DNA from: Polydactylus sextarius
Taxonomy: Eukaryota > Chordata > Actinopteri > Polynemidae
DNA: 64,000 nt
Assembly (NCBI GenBank): GCA_016801845.1
Contig: CM028923.1
Location: forward strand, 14,868,679 to 14,932,678
Reading direction: 5' to 3'
Shown here: positions 8,250-22,200 of the stretch, piece after piece
Layout: every line of letters starts with the position of its first letter
Numbering within the stretch: position 1 is the first letter of the stretch
Notes under the pieces: model-generated
Seen by the model: the letters and a program-made list of their open reading frames with translations, nothing else
The model's database searches: none
What the model was told of the DNA's origin: nothing
Program-made: the position numbers and the translations under genes

Positions 8250-10310
8250 AGCCTTGATTCTGAGGGAAAGTTGCAAAGGTTACCCCCCATGTTGCTAATC
8301 ATGATTGTCAATTGCAAAGGTACAAGACAGCAGGAAATGTGTGATAACCAGAAGACATCCTCACCTTAATCCTGATGGCAGAACTGTTGAGAACTGATGC
8401 TCCTGCCATAAACACACTTATTGTTTGTGTTTTTATATCTGCGCTGCTTTTTAAGTTTGTTTACATTTTATGAAGACTTTACTTCAGGCATAACTTTGAA
8501 ATACACAGACCCATTGATGCGTTTTCATGGTTCTCAACTTTAAAGAAGATAAGATGCCCCCTAAGGTTGTGCCTTTGAAAGCTTCTGTAATCTTTAATTC
8601 AGCAGAGTTTTTACAGGCTCCAGGAGAGTGATAAGACTCTGAGATTTGATGCATTTACATGGAACCAAACCATGGCCTTATACTGTGTTGTTATTGTAGC
8701 CTCAGGGGTTTTACAGCCTTAATTGCATGTAATGAACTAGACAGGGGTTACGGACTTAACCAAATTAATAGTGTTTATTGGCGAATGCTATGGTTTTAAT
8801 TGATGCGCGTGTTGTCTTTAATGAGACATTAGACCACAGCTTCTGCTGTACACTCTTGTTTGCTTTTTCTGCTGTTATCCTCTGATCTAAATATCCAACT
8901 GTAGAATATTCATGTGGATCATTAAGTGAAGTGTCTAATACAAATTAATGCAGGAACAACGGTGCAGATATTAAAGGAATGCTGCTGCTGCTGCTGCCTC
9001 AGCTCTACATCTACATTTACATTTGCACCGTGCATCTGTCTGTGAGCGCACAAGGACATCATTTTAATTCTTTCAGTGTGTTGTTGTTGCTTGTACCCAT
9101 CCACCCCATCCATGTTAATGCCTCCAGCTCTGTGTATTGTGCATTTTGTACCTCACACAACAATTAGATGCACATTTTCTGGGGTTATTCTTCAGATCAC
9201 CTTCTGATTTTCTCCCCATCAGACCTGTTTGTATACGTGAGACAAATACCCTGATTAGAAAAACCACTTTGACCAAAGTCAAGCTGTCTCAGTGACAGCA
9301 TGCAGGTCTCCCGAAGTTCTGTTATTGTCTGACTGACTCAGACGGTGCTCAGGGTTCATCTGATCATTGTGCACTTTGATCATTGTGTGTGTTTTTACAC
9401 CACTAGGTGGCACTAGTGTTGTATGTGGAAGCAGGTAAATGCCAGAAAGGGAGGGAAGAGAAGTAAAACTGATACAAAAATTTGTGGGTTGATTTGAAAA
9501 TAAATAAATAAATAAATATCTTTATTTGTAATTCATGGTTCAGTGACATTATTGGATTATTATTATATTGTGTTATAATAATGTTATCATTATGTTAAAC
9601 CAAACATATGAACATGATCGTAAAATTTTAATTGTCCTGCTGCTGGTTGTGACAATTCCTTCAACAATGTACCATAAAAATCTTAATAAGAAAATTAGCT
9701 GCTGACATTACCAGTGTAATAGAAAGGCTGTGGTCATTTAGTTAAGTAGTGCACCTAAAGATATTAATTAAACTTAGAATATATGTATGTATTCTCCAGA
9801 ACTCACACTTTTCATTCAATGATAGTTGTTTGTCAACTGTGTGTGTGTTTGTGTGTGTATATAAACATACAAATAAAGCATTTCAAAGCTACAACTTGTT
9901 GTTACATCAATGTATTACATAAGTTCATAAGATGTCACTTACTTTAAATAAATCAGCTTTGACAACAGTCCAAAGGGAATTAGTGCTGTTTACTCTGTCA
10001 CATCAGATCTGATCAAATTAATTTACCCACAAATCAGAGGATCATCTTATCAGTTTGCTACATTGTTACAGATTAATCAATCCAGTCCAGCAGATAAAGT
10101 ATTAAAATGCTGAACGCTTCAGTAATTATATTAGTTCGACATAATTAACAATGGGACTATTATGCACGTTTCTTCAGTAATTGTGCAACATTTCTAGTTT
10201 TTTCTTTTTGTAATTTATTATTTTTTATTTGTTTACTTGGTAATGTCTATGTTAAATCGACGTCATATTTGAAATGTGTTTTTAATGTTTTTATTCAAAC
10301 AAACAAACAA
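8250..10310. other. Intergenic upstream of CHST11, no gene
   Basis: No exon is recognised. The stretch holds a short CTG run (8981-8996), a short TAAA-type repeat near 9501-9518, the CTCF consensus at 9400-9413, and A+T-rich DNA up to the CpG-rich CHST11 promoter. Confidence 0.6.
9400..9413 (+). promoter_or_regulatory. CTCF consensus site upstream of CHST11
   Basis: CCACTAGGTGGCAC matches the extended CTCF core CCASYAGRKGGCRS at all 14 positions. It lies 1.1 kb upstream of the CHST11 start codon and points toward the gene. Confidence 0.55.
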
Positions 10311-10538
10311 AAAAAAAAAAGCGCACATCTGGACGCGCTCACTTCCTTGGAGCGGGGGAGGGCACAGACGGCGTGACGGCGCTCCTCCTTCCCCTCCTGC
10401 AGCCCGTCAGTGGTACGCTCCGTGTCGGATGCGTTCAGCTCATTGACCGGCGGACAATCCTCATCAGTACCAGCAGAGCCCCGGAGCCTCCGACTCACCG
10501 GCCCTCCAGTTCCCGCACACAGCAGCTTCCCGTCCGCC
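10311..10538 (+). promoter_or_regulatory. chst11: CHST11 CpG-rich promoter and 5' UTR
   Basis: Sequence turns abruptly GC-rich after an A tract (10310-10320) and contains GC-box-like gcgggggagggc (about 10351) and many CpGs up to the start codon. No TATA box is seen. The coding frame stays open upstream of the start but has no ATG, so 10539 is the first usable in-frame ATG. Confidence 0.6.
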
Positions 10539-10656
10539 ATGAAACAGACTCTGAGCGAACTGATGAGGATGAACAGGATATGCCGGATGGTTTTTGCCAC
10601 TTGTTTGGGATCCTTTATTCTGGTCATCTTTTATTTCCAAAGTATGTTCCAACCAG
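10539..10656 (+). CDS. chst11: CHST11 exon 1: cytosolic tail and membrane anchor
   Basis: It encodes MKQTLSELMRMNRICRM and the following hydrophobic anchor, ending TTCCAACCAG|gtaggacc. The final G is the first base of a Val codon completed by exon 2. The anchor segment ATCLGSFILVIFYFQSM is nearly unchanged from mammals. Confidence 0.97.
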
Positions 10657-13600
10657 GTAGGACCAATCTCTGTTCTGTTCTCCCCGTGTGTGTGTGTGTG
10701 TGTGTGTGTGTGTCTCTCTGTGTGTATGTGTGTTGATTACAGTAACGCAGATTAATCACTGACAGTTGTGTGGACGACTCCGGTTCATGGTCTTGTTGCG
10801 CTCTCTTTGTGGAGGTGTGTGTCGGTGCCTGTGATTTGCGCAGGCAGCCTCTGCTCGCTCCTCCTCAGCTGACAAGTGGCATGGAGATGGCAACGGAGGC
10901 TTTTGTGTTCCCAGAAACGTGGCTTGGCTGTTGGAGCCAGCGCAGGGGCGGCACTGGGCTTTGACAAAGTAGGCACTTTATAGTCTGAGGTCCGATTCGG
11001 ATTTGATCCAGAGAAAATGACCATAAAATAAATAAAAAAAATCCAACATAAATAAATAAAATTAAAGAACATTTAGATGTGAATTTAAAAGCGATGTCAC
11101 GCCCCGTGTTTTATTCACCATCAGTGAGGAGAGACTGCGCAGTGTGTCCATCAAGAGGTTTAATTTTGTTGCTATTTGCGCCACAATCAGAGAAAAGCTG
11201 CGATCTGACGCGCAAAGCAGCGGCGCAGCGGTGCTGATCCACTGTGCCACATCTGGATCCTGCTCCCTGTCATCTCCAACAAAAATGATGATGCTGTAGG
11301 GAGACACACTCCTCTCTGATGCCTCAGGTGTCTTCTTCTATGACTGATGGTCCATCACAGGTGTGTCCATCACACGGGACAGAGCATCAGTCCAGGGGTG
11401 ACAACCAATGTATGTGAGTGATGTGGCTGCTGGGGTGAAGGAGAGATGACTCATGAAGTAGAATCAGACATCTCTGAACCCAGGAGGCACATTCTTCTCT
11501 GCCCCACAAACACCACATCAGCAGCCTCCACGCATGTTTAGAGCTGGGCCACATTTAGCTCTTTTGTTTTGTTGACACTGACTTTGCTCACACACACCCA
11601 CCTCTCTGCTGTATCTGTTCAAGTAGAATCATTGATTCAGTCTGGGAATCCATCCATCAGTTATACAGCTTATCCTGAGGGTCACACAGAGGGAGGGATA
11701 GGGGGAGGTTGGAGTCAATCCCAGTTGACACTGGGTGACTGGACAGGTCACCAGCTTGTCACCAGTTTGTCACTGGGCGGAGGGAACATGCAGACTCCGA
11801 TCAGCAGGTCCAGACTGAGCTTCTGCGAGGCTAGCGAAAGTAAACAACATCCACCTAATTAAACAAAATCAGTGGTACTGTGTTAAAGACAAGAGCCAGT
11901 TTCCTTGTTTCTTTGTACTAAGCTAAGCTAATTGGCTGCTGGTTCAAGCTTTCTATTTACCCACACACACAAGGGCAGAATCAATGTCCTCATCTAATTC
12001 TCCGCAATCAATCAGCACCTTTGATTTCTGCTTCCCACACTGATCATTGTAGGTGAATGGGATTTAATTAGTGGTGTTAACGGCATTAAAGCACAATTTT
12101 CTTTGAAAATCCTCTAATGGACGAATAGTTCCATAAGAAATGACCAAACAGAATAAACTGGTGCACTGAAGCTTCAGCGTGAGCAGTTGATCTTTGATGT
12201 ACTGGAGCTGGTCTGTACCAGTCTGAAGAGAACTAGATCAACTGGGTCTGAGTTTCCAGGAATGGGATGAATAACAAAGCAGAGACGTATTGTTGAACTG
12301 GAAGAAGTTTGACCTGCGGTGTCTCCAGCAGGACCTAAAGAATCTGCTGCTGACATCTTGGTGCAAGATACCACAGTTTCATTCAGAGGGTTTTGTCCAG
12401 TCCATGTGGACTGATGTGGTCTCAATGACCAAGAATTCCCTCAAGAGGAACCTATGATCAGATGTAAAGTAGTTTAGAATCACATCAGTGTGTCATTGTC
12501 CTCAGAAGCAGCGTCCTGTCTCAGTCGTGGTGTAATTCAGCTTCCAGACAGAGAATTGATTGTTGATATTGGACCAGGACTCTATTAAACCCTGTTGAGG
12601 ACCTGGACTCTGCTCTCAGATGTGTCCTGGATCAGTGTGTGTCCAAGACGAAAACAAACATATGCACACAAACAGGTCACACACAGTGATGATAGGGTGC
12701 TGCTTCAGGACGCTCTGATTGAAGAGGCAGAGTGTTTGTGGAGGAGCTTAGAAATAACCATTTAACAATGCAGTGTGTGTTTATGCTGGATTACGCAAGT
12801 CAGACAGATACTGTGTCTGTGTGTGTGTGTGTGTGTATGACTTTATGACAATTCTTATCTCTATTTCAGGCTGTTTATCTCCTTTCTTATACTTTCTTTT
12901 CACTTCACCCTATTCCTCTCTCTCTCTCTCACACACACACACACAAACAAACACAAACACACACATTGTTGTCCATCAGATAAAGTTGATGGCGGCAGCG
13001 TCTCCCTGGTTCAGGCATGTGTAGCAAGCATGGGAATCCCGTCTGGTCGCCCAATGTAAACTCTCACCTCTCTTCCAGGACTTGTGGGGTCGTGACCTCT
13101 TGTAAAAGAGATAGAGGAGGTTGGGGGAGGTGGGGAGGCAGTGGTGTGACACAGTCTAACACACACAGCTTGTAATATCTTGTGTTTATATTGCAAAAAA
13201 ATCAAATTTATGAGCAGAAAGCAGCCATATTTGGCTTCACTGACTGCCTGCTATGACTTAGATTTCACATGTCATCATTGAGACAGTGAACAGAGCAGGA
13301 GTCAGTGTGGTTTTAGCCCACAGCATTGTATTAGGAGCTGGTTGAAGTGTCAGGGGTAGTTAGAGCCAACAGAGAACATGGCAGCAGTGAAGACACTCTG
13401 CTGTCCTGCTCAGTGTTTCAGTACCAGTGAGCCAAGCCGAGTTTGTCTTATATAGTGGTGTTGGTGTGGTGGCAACCAGAGAGTAACAAGTTTTAAATCC
13501 ATGAGAATAACAACTGTAGTTATGCTACATTAAGGTTTAGTCATTAGTTATTATTTATATTGTCCTGAGTTGCTGAGACATCTGTGTCTGAGATATCTGC

Positions 13601-16600
13601 ACTTTACCTCTCTAAAACTTTATTCATTTTGCAATTTGCAAACCAGGGTTCTGATTTCTCAACACTCACAAAAGACGATTAAGATAGAAAGCAACAAAAA
13701 CACAAGCTGAACAGTGTTTTCAACAGAAGAGAACAGTTCAAGATGAGGAAAATGGTGTTTAAAGGCCCGTGAGAGTAAATACGCTCGAGAAGAGATTTAA
13801 AAACAGCAGAATTTGTTGACCAGTTCAGAGGAAGACTGATCTGTAGTCTGGGAGCAGGAACACAACAAGTACCAGGACTTCTGGTTCTGATGATCAGGGA
13901 GGCATCAGCAGCTGACTGTTTTATGGTGGAGCCAAACTGTGGACTGCCGTCAAAGTAATTAGAAGGATTTCATTTCAAACCTTAAGGGAACAGGATGCAG
14001 CACAGAGTTGGTGTGAGAGTGATGAAGAGTCTGCCTTTGTGTGCAGAAGAGGGTTGGATGATTGTATACAAGATCAAATGAATAGTTTTCCTCCAGGAAA
14101 TATACAAGATATTAGATAGAAAATTGTCCATGGTCACTTTTATTGCCTGTAACAAGGTCATTACAGTAATACAGCTTCACTCGTTTTTAATCTGTCTATT
14201 TAAAAACTAGCAGATCCTTGGTACATTTTATGTTGCATCTGATCTGTACCTGTGAAGTCGCCCTGTACACAAACTAAACTGTAATCAGTTGGTGGCAATG
14301 TATCACTTTCAGTAACGAGATCATAATTAGAGTTAGATGGACACGAGATATCAGTTAGTATCTGGGCACAATTTGGCGTGTTAGCTTGGTGCTTGATGCT
14401 TGTTGCCTTGGTGATTTGGAGACGTTATGGTACCATCTGCCTCGTTGAGGCGAGATAACCAGTCTGCCTACACCGTCCAGAGCTGGCAGATTTGATCAGT
14501 GAGTGATTTTGAATCCGGGGCAGGTGATGTACTGATCGGTTGACAGTTGACATTTCTTGCTTGAAAATCTTACGATTGTTTGTCAGATGAAACGAAATGA
14601 TGGAAGACAGTAACTAATACTTGTCACCAAGTGTCACTGCAGTCCTTTAAGAGTTTGATGAGTTGATATTAGAATATCTCTCAAGATGCTTACTGACAGC
14701 TGTCCTGTCTGCTCTAAGCTGATACTGAGTCATGAGTTTCAGCTGCCAGAGTCAACTGAAAGGGTTTTAGGCAGCAGATTGCCACTGCGGCATACATCCC
14801 TGCAAACACGCTCAAACGCACATACACAGAGACCCAGGTCATCCAGGCCAGTAGAAAGTTGTAATACGGGTCAGCCGGCTTGTTTAGTTCAATCCTGAGA
14901 GACGACCTGTGCCCTTTCACCTCCATCTGCTCTGTCTAACTTCAATGTGACTTAGTGGCTGTGACAGATCCGGTCTGCCTCATCAGGCCGAGGCTCTGCT
15001 GCTCCTTTAAAGGCAGAGTAGCTGCTGAGGAGAACATGGCTAATAAGGCAATTTTCTCAGTGGGCTGCCTGTTTGGTTTCTTTGTGTGATGCCTCTGGGA
15101 TATTTTGGTGTGTGTGTAACCTGCTTCACCCAGGCCTCAGTCGCATGCTCACATTTCACATCTCCTTCAAAGACCTTGTGTCCTGGAGCGTTCAACTGCA
15201 CACACTCTGACCTCAGTCACCTTATTTCAAGTCACATTATTTTTTGCCCTGTGTGTTTGTGTACAAGAAGTACTGAAGAGGAAAGTCTCAAGAAAGAATA
15301 AAATATTCCTGTCTGGAATTTGTGCAGGAAACTCGACATTCCTCACCTTCCCTGGTCTGTGGCTTTAGCGTCAGCTGTGACTGAAGTGCCGAGAGAGAGA
15401 GCTGAGTCACTGGGGTCAGTGACCTCAAACATGGATGCCTGTACTCAAAGAATTAGGCTCCAACTCTCCAGCCTTTCCTTTGGAGGCCTCCACTCCTACA
15501 AAATCCAATCATCTATTAAAACTCAGGAGAAAATGCTTCTCATTTTATTAATTGATTACATCGTAGAAGGCTTCACCTGGTCTGTACCTGCAAATCCAAG
15601 GAATCTGTGTCTTCTTACCTAACACCAGGGGACACCTCTGTCTCTGGAGATGGCATCACTCTTGCAACTTAAAAAAAAAAAACAACTATATAAATATAGT
15701 TGGATAGTCCAAACGGTCTATGTTTGTGTGTGCACATATGTGCGTGCGTGTATGTGAAACACTGTAGATATTAGACTATATAAAGCGATGTCCGATGTGC
15801 CTCCGCTTCCTGTAACTATATAAAAACAAAGCCAGTATAATATGACCAGATTTGGGACCAGACAGTAGCGATGTCCCACCCTTTGTACCTGCCTGACCAA
15901 TCGCAGCAAGTCAGTCTCATCTGACAGTTATGACGTCCTACACAATAACCCAAATAACTAATTAAAAACCAATTCTTCACTTAACGTAACATAATTTAAC
16001 ATAATTTGCTAACAAGGGTGGGTGGGTCTTATTGCCTTATACAGCAGCCAGCTACCAAAGAGCAATCACTTCTTGGAGCGTCATGTCGTTGTATAGTCTA
16101 TGTTTTTCACATACACATACACTCACCGATATTTATATTTATTTAGAGTAGTGTTTAATTTAGAGTTCAGTTTAATTTAGTGTTTGTTTCACTCTGTCCA
16201 TGATTTGTAGCTTAAATGATCCAAACCCAGTTACAGCTCTGGGATGCTTTTCCCTGTGGACTGTATGTGATGTTGGTGATAATCGAAGGTTCAGAGTTTG
16301 GTTATAGTGATGCACAAGTTCACTTCACTACATGGTGACAACAGACAGAAGGTGGTTTAAAGTAAAGCTGCTATAATTGTGTAACAGGAAATGAATCAGA
16401 GACACACATCCAGTCATCGCGTGAGTTTTTTTTTTTTTTTTTTTAAGGAAAAAATACAAAAGACCTCTGTTGTTATATCTTCTGTTTTCTTTGTCTTTTA
16501 TTGTTGCATATGGAAAATCTTTGGGTTCTGAACTATTTTTTGGATGTTGATGGTTATTTTTGATCACCCTCGGTGGACCTGATGCTATCACACAACGTTT

Positions 16601-18909
16601 GTGTTTGTGGTTTTCATGCTTGGGTTGTGTTCGTGTCTCTGTCTCCCCACCCTGTCCCCCTCCACCCCTCCCTTGGTTGTATATGTGTGTATTGTTAGAG
16701 TGTATCCCGGACGTCCTGTTTATGTGATCTTAGCACTGCTGTTGCTTTCCTGCTCAGCTTCACAGCTAAATCCTGAATTAAAGGGAGGAGTCTGGGGTCA
16801 TCCAGCTGCCTCACTTACACTCCAACCCATCTGTGACCCTCAGAGGGACGCAGCTGATGGATGGAAGTTTCCAGTATTGTAACTGGTAACAGTTTTGTAA
16901 GTCTCTTAACAGACACTGCAACACATGCACATCCTGTTACAGTGACAGTTCAAGGCTGGAACTTTCTCAGCCTCTGCTCTTTTGTCAGTACTCAATTGTT
17001 TTTCAGCCCTTACCATCAGTGACACAAAAGAGAGATTTGCATCAGTGATGTAGCCTGTCGGCAAGGGTTTGGGTCTAACACTGTCCATTGTGACCTTAGT
17101 TCTTTTGGATTAAACTCGTAAACATGGTTGAGTCTCGTCTCAGATTGTGGACCGTGTGAAATCAGACAGTGGCCGGACGACGGCCTGATGCTGAGGACTC
17201 CTCATTTACTAGATTGTGATGATGATCATCTGCATCAGCATCTGGGCTTCATTAGAGAGGTGAAGAACTGGGCGGCGGCAAAAACACTAACATGGACACA
17301 CACACACACACACAGAGATCATAAGAGCTACAGTATCTCAGAGAGGCAGGGATCCTCTTCTGGTCTCATGAGGACACATTTTTGTCCTTGTAGGCACAGA
17401 AGTAGAACACACACACTCACACTGACACACACACAGTTTATGACTGTGAAGTCATTAAAGGACACAGCGAGACATCCCCATAGCACAGAACAACAAACAG
17501 GCTCATTCACTGTCTGCCCTTTATAGTGTGTGTGTGTGTGTGTGTCCACACTCATTTGAGGTTTCAGATTAGGATCAGGTTTACATTAGGGTCAAAGTCA
17601 AAGGCCTCTGCAGACCTGTTCATCATCAATGAGGTCTTCCTGTCTCCCACACACACACACACACACTCTCTCACTCTCTCTTTCTCTCTCTCTCTCTCTC
17701 TATCACACACACACACACTCTCTCTCACACACACATACACACACACTGGTTTAGTTGAACATGAGGAAACTGTCATCACCACGCCTGAGAAACCACCGTC
17801 TGTCTGGAGAACAGGAGTCTGCTGCGTCTGGGAGTTTGTCTTTTGCTGTGACCAAACTATGTCTAATAGAGCCGTAAAATTTTATGCAGCAAGCGTGTGT
17901 CCTCATGTTGGAACACAAATGGATGAAAGCTGTGACATGTAACAGTCTCAGATCAGAGGTGAGGGTGTTAGTGATAGCATCCGGCTGCCATGTATGGTCC
18001 AGCGTGACTGGAGTTGTTTAATGTCCACATGAATATTCATTTACCTCGTGTTCAGTCTTATATATCATCACACTGTAATTAAGATATTTTATCATTTCCT
18101 ACAGTGATGGTGCTGAGTTTAAATGTGTGTGTGTGTGTGTGAACTGAAACATGACACCCATCTGTCAGACTTCCATTTTCCACACTAACATCTGGCATCA
18201 GACGACAGTAAAGGATACACAAGCATTGTTCCTTGAAATGAGCAGCGGGGATCCAGGTGCTGTTGTGCCTGTGTTGAGTTTAGACTCTCTGTGAGTCCTC
18301 TGGTCGCTTTGTGTGAACAGAGCAGACCTGAGCTTATATTCAGGCCAGAAAAATCCTTAATTGTGATGGATATACCTTTGAATAAACATAAAGGTCAAAG
18401 ATGATCATTGATTTGGTCGGAGGAAGAAGTCCTCTGGGAGGAAGGATGAGAAATGACTCAGGTTGTGGACATTTGATCTTTGAATCTTTGAGACACCTTT
18501 AGTCACTAATGCATTGATGTAGAGTGAATCTTACAGTGTCACTGTCGGTGTCGAATGTTAGCGTTGGTAAAAAAAAATGTGTGTTAGCATTTAACTAACG
18601 AGCGGACAAGTGGACTTGCACTGTGTCATAATTGCGAAGAAACGTCTGATCATGTTCTCTCCATCTTTTTGAATCATCAAAAAACATCTCATGTTTAGAT
18701 CCGAACCATGAAGACCTGTGTGTTTCTGCAGCTCTCCGCTGTTTCCTGTTAAACACATCAGTGAGTCATGCTGCTGCACTGGTTGACTTTCTTGCATCAG
18801 CATCAACGCACACATACACACGCACACACAAAGTGCTGTAAGAGAGTTCATGATCCTCAGACAACACAGCATGGAGTGTGTAGCAGAGATGAGTGTTTGT
18901 GGCAGCAGG

Positions 18910-18942
<33 letters not shown>

Positions 18943-19198
18943 TTATACTGGCATGCTGATGAGTGTAAAGTGGGAGCGGATGGTTCCCTGCGGTCATTAT
19001 GCACGGTTGCCCCTGCAGCAGTCAGAGGAGGAATATAATCACGCCGCCGCTGACGATAAATATTGATCGTGTTGTTAGGTTTAAGGCTGAGCTGTAAGTC
19101 CAGAGTGCCAGCGACACAAGTTAACCACATTTGGACATTAATAACAGAGCAGGGGCATTTTTAGGTGGTGACAGAACAACATACGCCCAGAGCAGAGC

Positions 19199-19237
<39 letters not shown>

Positions 19238-22200
19238 CTGGAGTCCTTATCTGTGGGAATGTCAACGGATTGATTTAAGCATTAGGGAAGTAAGATGGCG
19301 TGGTGAGGTGTGGTGCGCTGTTTATGTGTGTTAAATAAAGAAAAGAAAGAAGGTGACAATGTGTGTTGGTGTCGTTAGAAGTGTGAAATGAATCATGGTT
19401 TTAATGAAGTTGAGGGATGAGCAGTGTTTTCGTTAAACGACCATGTACACTTCATGCAACATATGAGAGGGAGTTTCCACTGCTCCTCCTCTTCCTCTTC
19501 TTCATCCTCCTCCACCCTCTCTCTGGACTTCAGACAGACTAGTATGTTGGCCAGAAAAAAAGAAGGGAACAATCCACATCAGATATTCTTCAAACAGACT
19601 TTGGTATTTTGGCCAGTCCAGAAAACTTTGTGATAAAGTCCTGCAAGGAATGTTTTTTTTTTTTTTTCAATGCACCTACTTTAAATGTATCTAGTTCAGC
19701 TTCAGTTTGAGATCTTCCTATCATTCCAGTCAGGGTTAATGATGTTGGTTGCAAAAATGCTGGTCTCATGCTTGATCACATGTTTCCTCACATCTGAAAC
19801 ATCAAATGTTTTGTCCTTGTACTCTGATGTATAACGTGCTCTACCGTGGGTGCAGAAACTGTGTCCTTCTCCTGATAGATTTCTCTGTGTATGAGTGTTG
19901 AAGGTTAGTTGTGTTTTGCCAACTGATCCACAACAAAATGAAAGAAAAAAAACAAAAAACAAACAAACAAACAAAAACCCCACAGAAAGTCTCCTGAATG
20001 CAGGCAGAAGTGTCTGTGATATGTTTTAGGCTTTGTTGATTAGGTACATTGATTAGAAGCTTCCTGCTTATGGCAGCTTTGACAGTTTTTCAGTTTCCAC
20101 CGTAGTTGTGTAAAATTACTTTTCCTTCAAAATTGACAACACAACAACTCTTACGCATTATTCCACATCGCTTCTTCCCCTCTCCGGGTCCTATTCATCC
20201 TCGTTCCCTCCACACACCTCACTTTCCTATTATCTATCCATCTGGGCTCGGTGTTTGGCAGAGTTTTTTCCAGCCATATTTATTCTGCCAGCGTGGCCGG
20301 TTTGGCCAGTGCAGCGGGGGCTGCTGCCACCAGTTTGCTGCAGCAGACTGCGCAGCTCGGCAGCGCTCAGTCTGCTCAGCTGGGCTCTGACGGAGAGACT
20401 CACAGACTCCTCTAATGTCCCTCCAAAGGGTCAGGGCGGACATGTTGGCAGAGCCGGTCAAACAAAACCCTCCTCATCACTGACTCAGCAAGAAGTCGGA
20501 GCTCACACATTCATTTACCTCACCTGAATGTACTTAATGAAGCTTAGTGTGGTTAGACGAGTCAGCCTTATGCTCTTAAAAAGTTTTCTTACATCCACAT
20601 GAACATAATCGCGCAGTGATGTGTTAGATTATGGTGTAGTTGAAGACTTAAGCTTCAAGGAAAGGATTCATCTTCATTATTATTATATATTTCAGCCTGA
20701 GAAAACAGGCAGGAGGGGTCAGATTAATAAGAAATGTGTCCTCTGGTGACAGTAAAAGCTCCTAGTAAGTTCCATGGAAATTTGGCTGTACACTGGAGCC
20801 ATCTCGTCATGGGCCATAAAACTGGTTAAGGTAAGGTTTTGAGCCGGTACAAGTAAAATCAAGCGATGCTATCGTGTGTGTCTCATTTTCCCTTTCTGCC
20901 TCGATTGCTCACACACATTGACGCTCCCACCTTACCTTCAAACCACTGTGAATGTAGTGTCTGTAATGTGGTGTCTGGTCGGGTCAGACCGGGACACACC
21001 ATGTCTGAACATGACTGAGGAGGAGAGAGAGGGATAAAGGAAAGAAATAAAGGCAGAGGAACAGAGGAAGAAGAGGGAGGGAGAGCCCAGGAAGTTATGA
21101 CGGCAATAAGAGCAATCACGCAAGGGTGTTCAGGATGCACAATCCACCGGACACAAAGAGCAAATTAAAGCACAGCAGATCGTCTCCCCAAGCACATTTT
21201 CTTTGTTTGAAGTGGGTTTAAATGAAGGAACTGGTCTACAGGTGCAGGTTTTCACTCTCAATAGCCTCTGTGTCAGGAGCATGGTTTGTTTCTGCTCAAG
21301 TTTTTCCAAATCAGAGCCACAACTTCCCTAAACCCTGTTACTTCCTTACGATAAACCACATGTGGACGTTGTCTCCTGCAACGTTCATGTTTCTGTTTTT
21401 TTGTTTTGTTTTGTTTTGTTTTCACTGTGATCTCCCATCAGAGGAACAACCAAAGCCTTACATTCAGTTTTATGTTTAATCTGGTACTTTCTCAGCAAAG
21501 TCCCCAATCGGTGGAAAAAACAAACCCACCATAGTTTCTGTTGCCAAAACCAAACTTCCCAACTCTCTGACTGACTCAGACCCACAGCTCTGACCTCATT
21601 ACTGATGAAGTCATTTGAAAAATTGATCTAAGCAAAACTACTGACTGAACATCTTCTTGACCCACTGCGATTTGCATATAGATTAAATAGAAGGCACCGC
21701 ATGTCATGGTTTTTCTGTTCAGCTCCAGATACAATCACCTGGAGACTCCAAGTGTCGCTGTTGTTGTCTGTAAACATTTTCATCAGCGATCGGCTCCCAA
21801 CAGCCACATCTGGTTCAGAGGTCGTAGATAGGTTTGGTTTGTTGGTTTGTCTGAATTTAGGAACATGTCCTCTCTAATCTACTGTACATTCTGTACTCTG
21901 ATGACTGCTGCTGCTGCGTGGATGAAAACTTCCCATGGTCTTGTTGTTGACCACTTTTCAATATTGAACATGTCAGAGACGAAGAACTGCATTGATTTCA
22001 GATGTCATCTGACAACTATATCAGACAATAGAGTGATATTTCAGTATGTCAATGACAGGGTGTAAAAGCCTTCTCCTTTGTCTCCAGCTTCCAGGTTGAC
22101 AAGTCCTTGATAACATTGTTTTATTGAAGTCTGTGTTTCAGTTCCTTTTTTTCCCCTGGTGGCTTAAGGTCAAACACACAACCGTATTCAATAAGATGGT

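Noticed and set aside
10410..10538. In-frame N-terminal extension of CHST11
   Set aside because: The frame is open upstream of 10539 but starts at GTG and contains no ATG; the homologous start is MKQTLSELMRMNR.
17128..17942. Long open frames rich in TH, SL and VC repeats
   Set aside because: They are translations of CA, CT and GT microsatellites.
18591..19130. A 179-codon minus-strand open frame
   Set aside because: It includes a (CA)n-derived THTHTH run and CVCVCM runs, has no recognised domain, and lies inside CHST11 intron 1.
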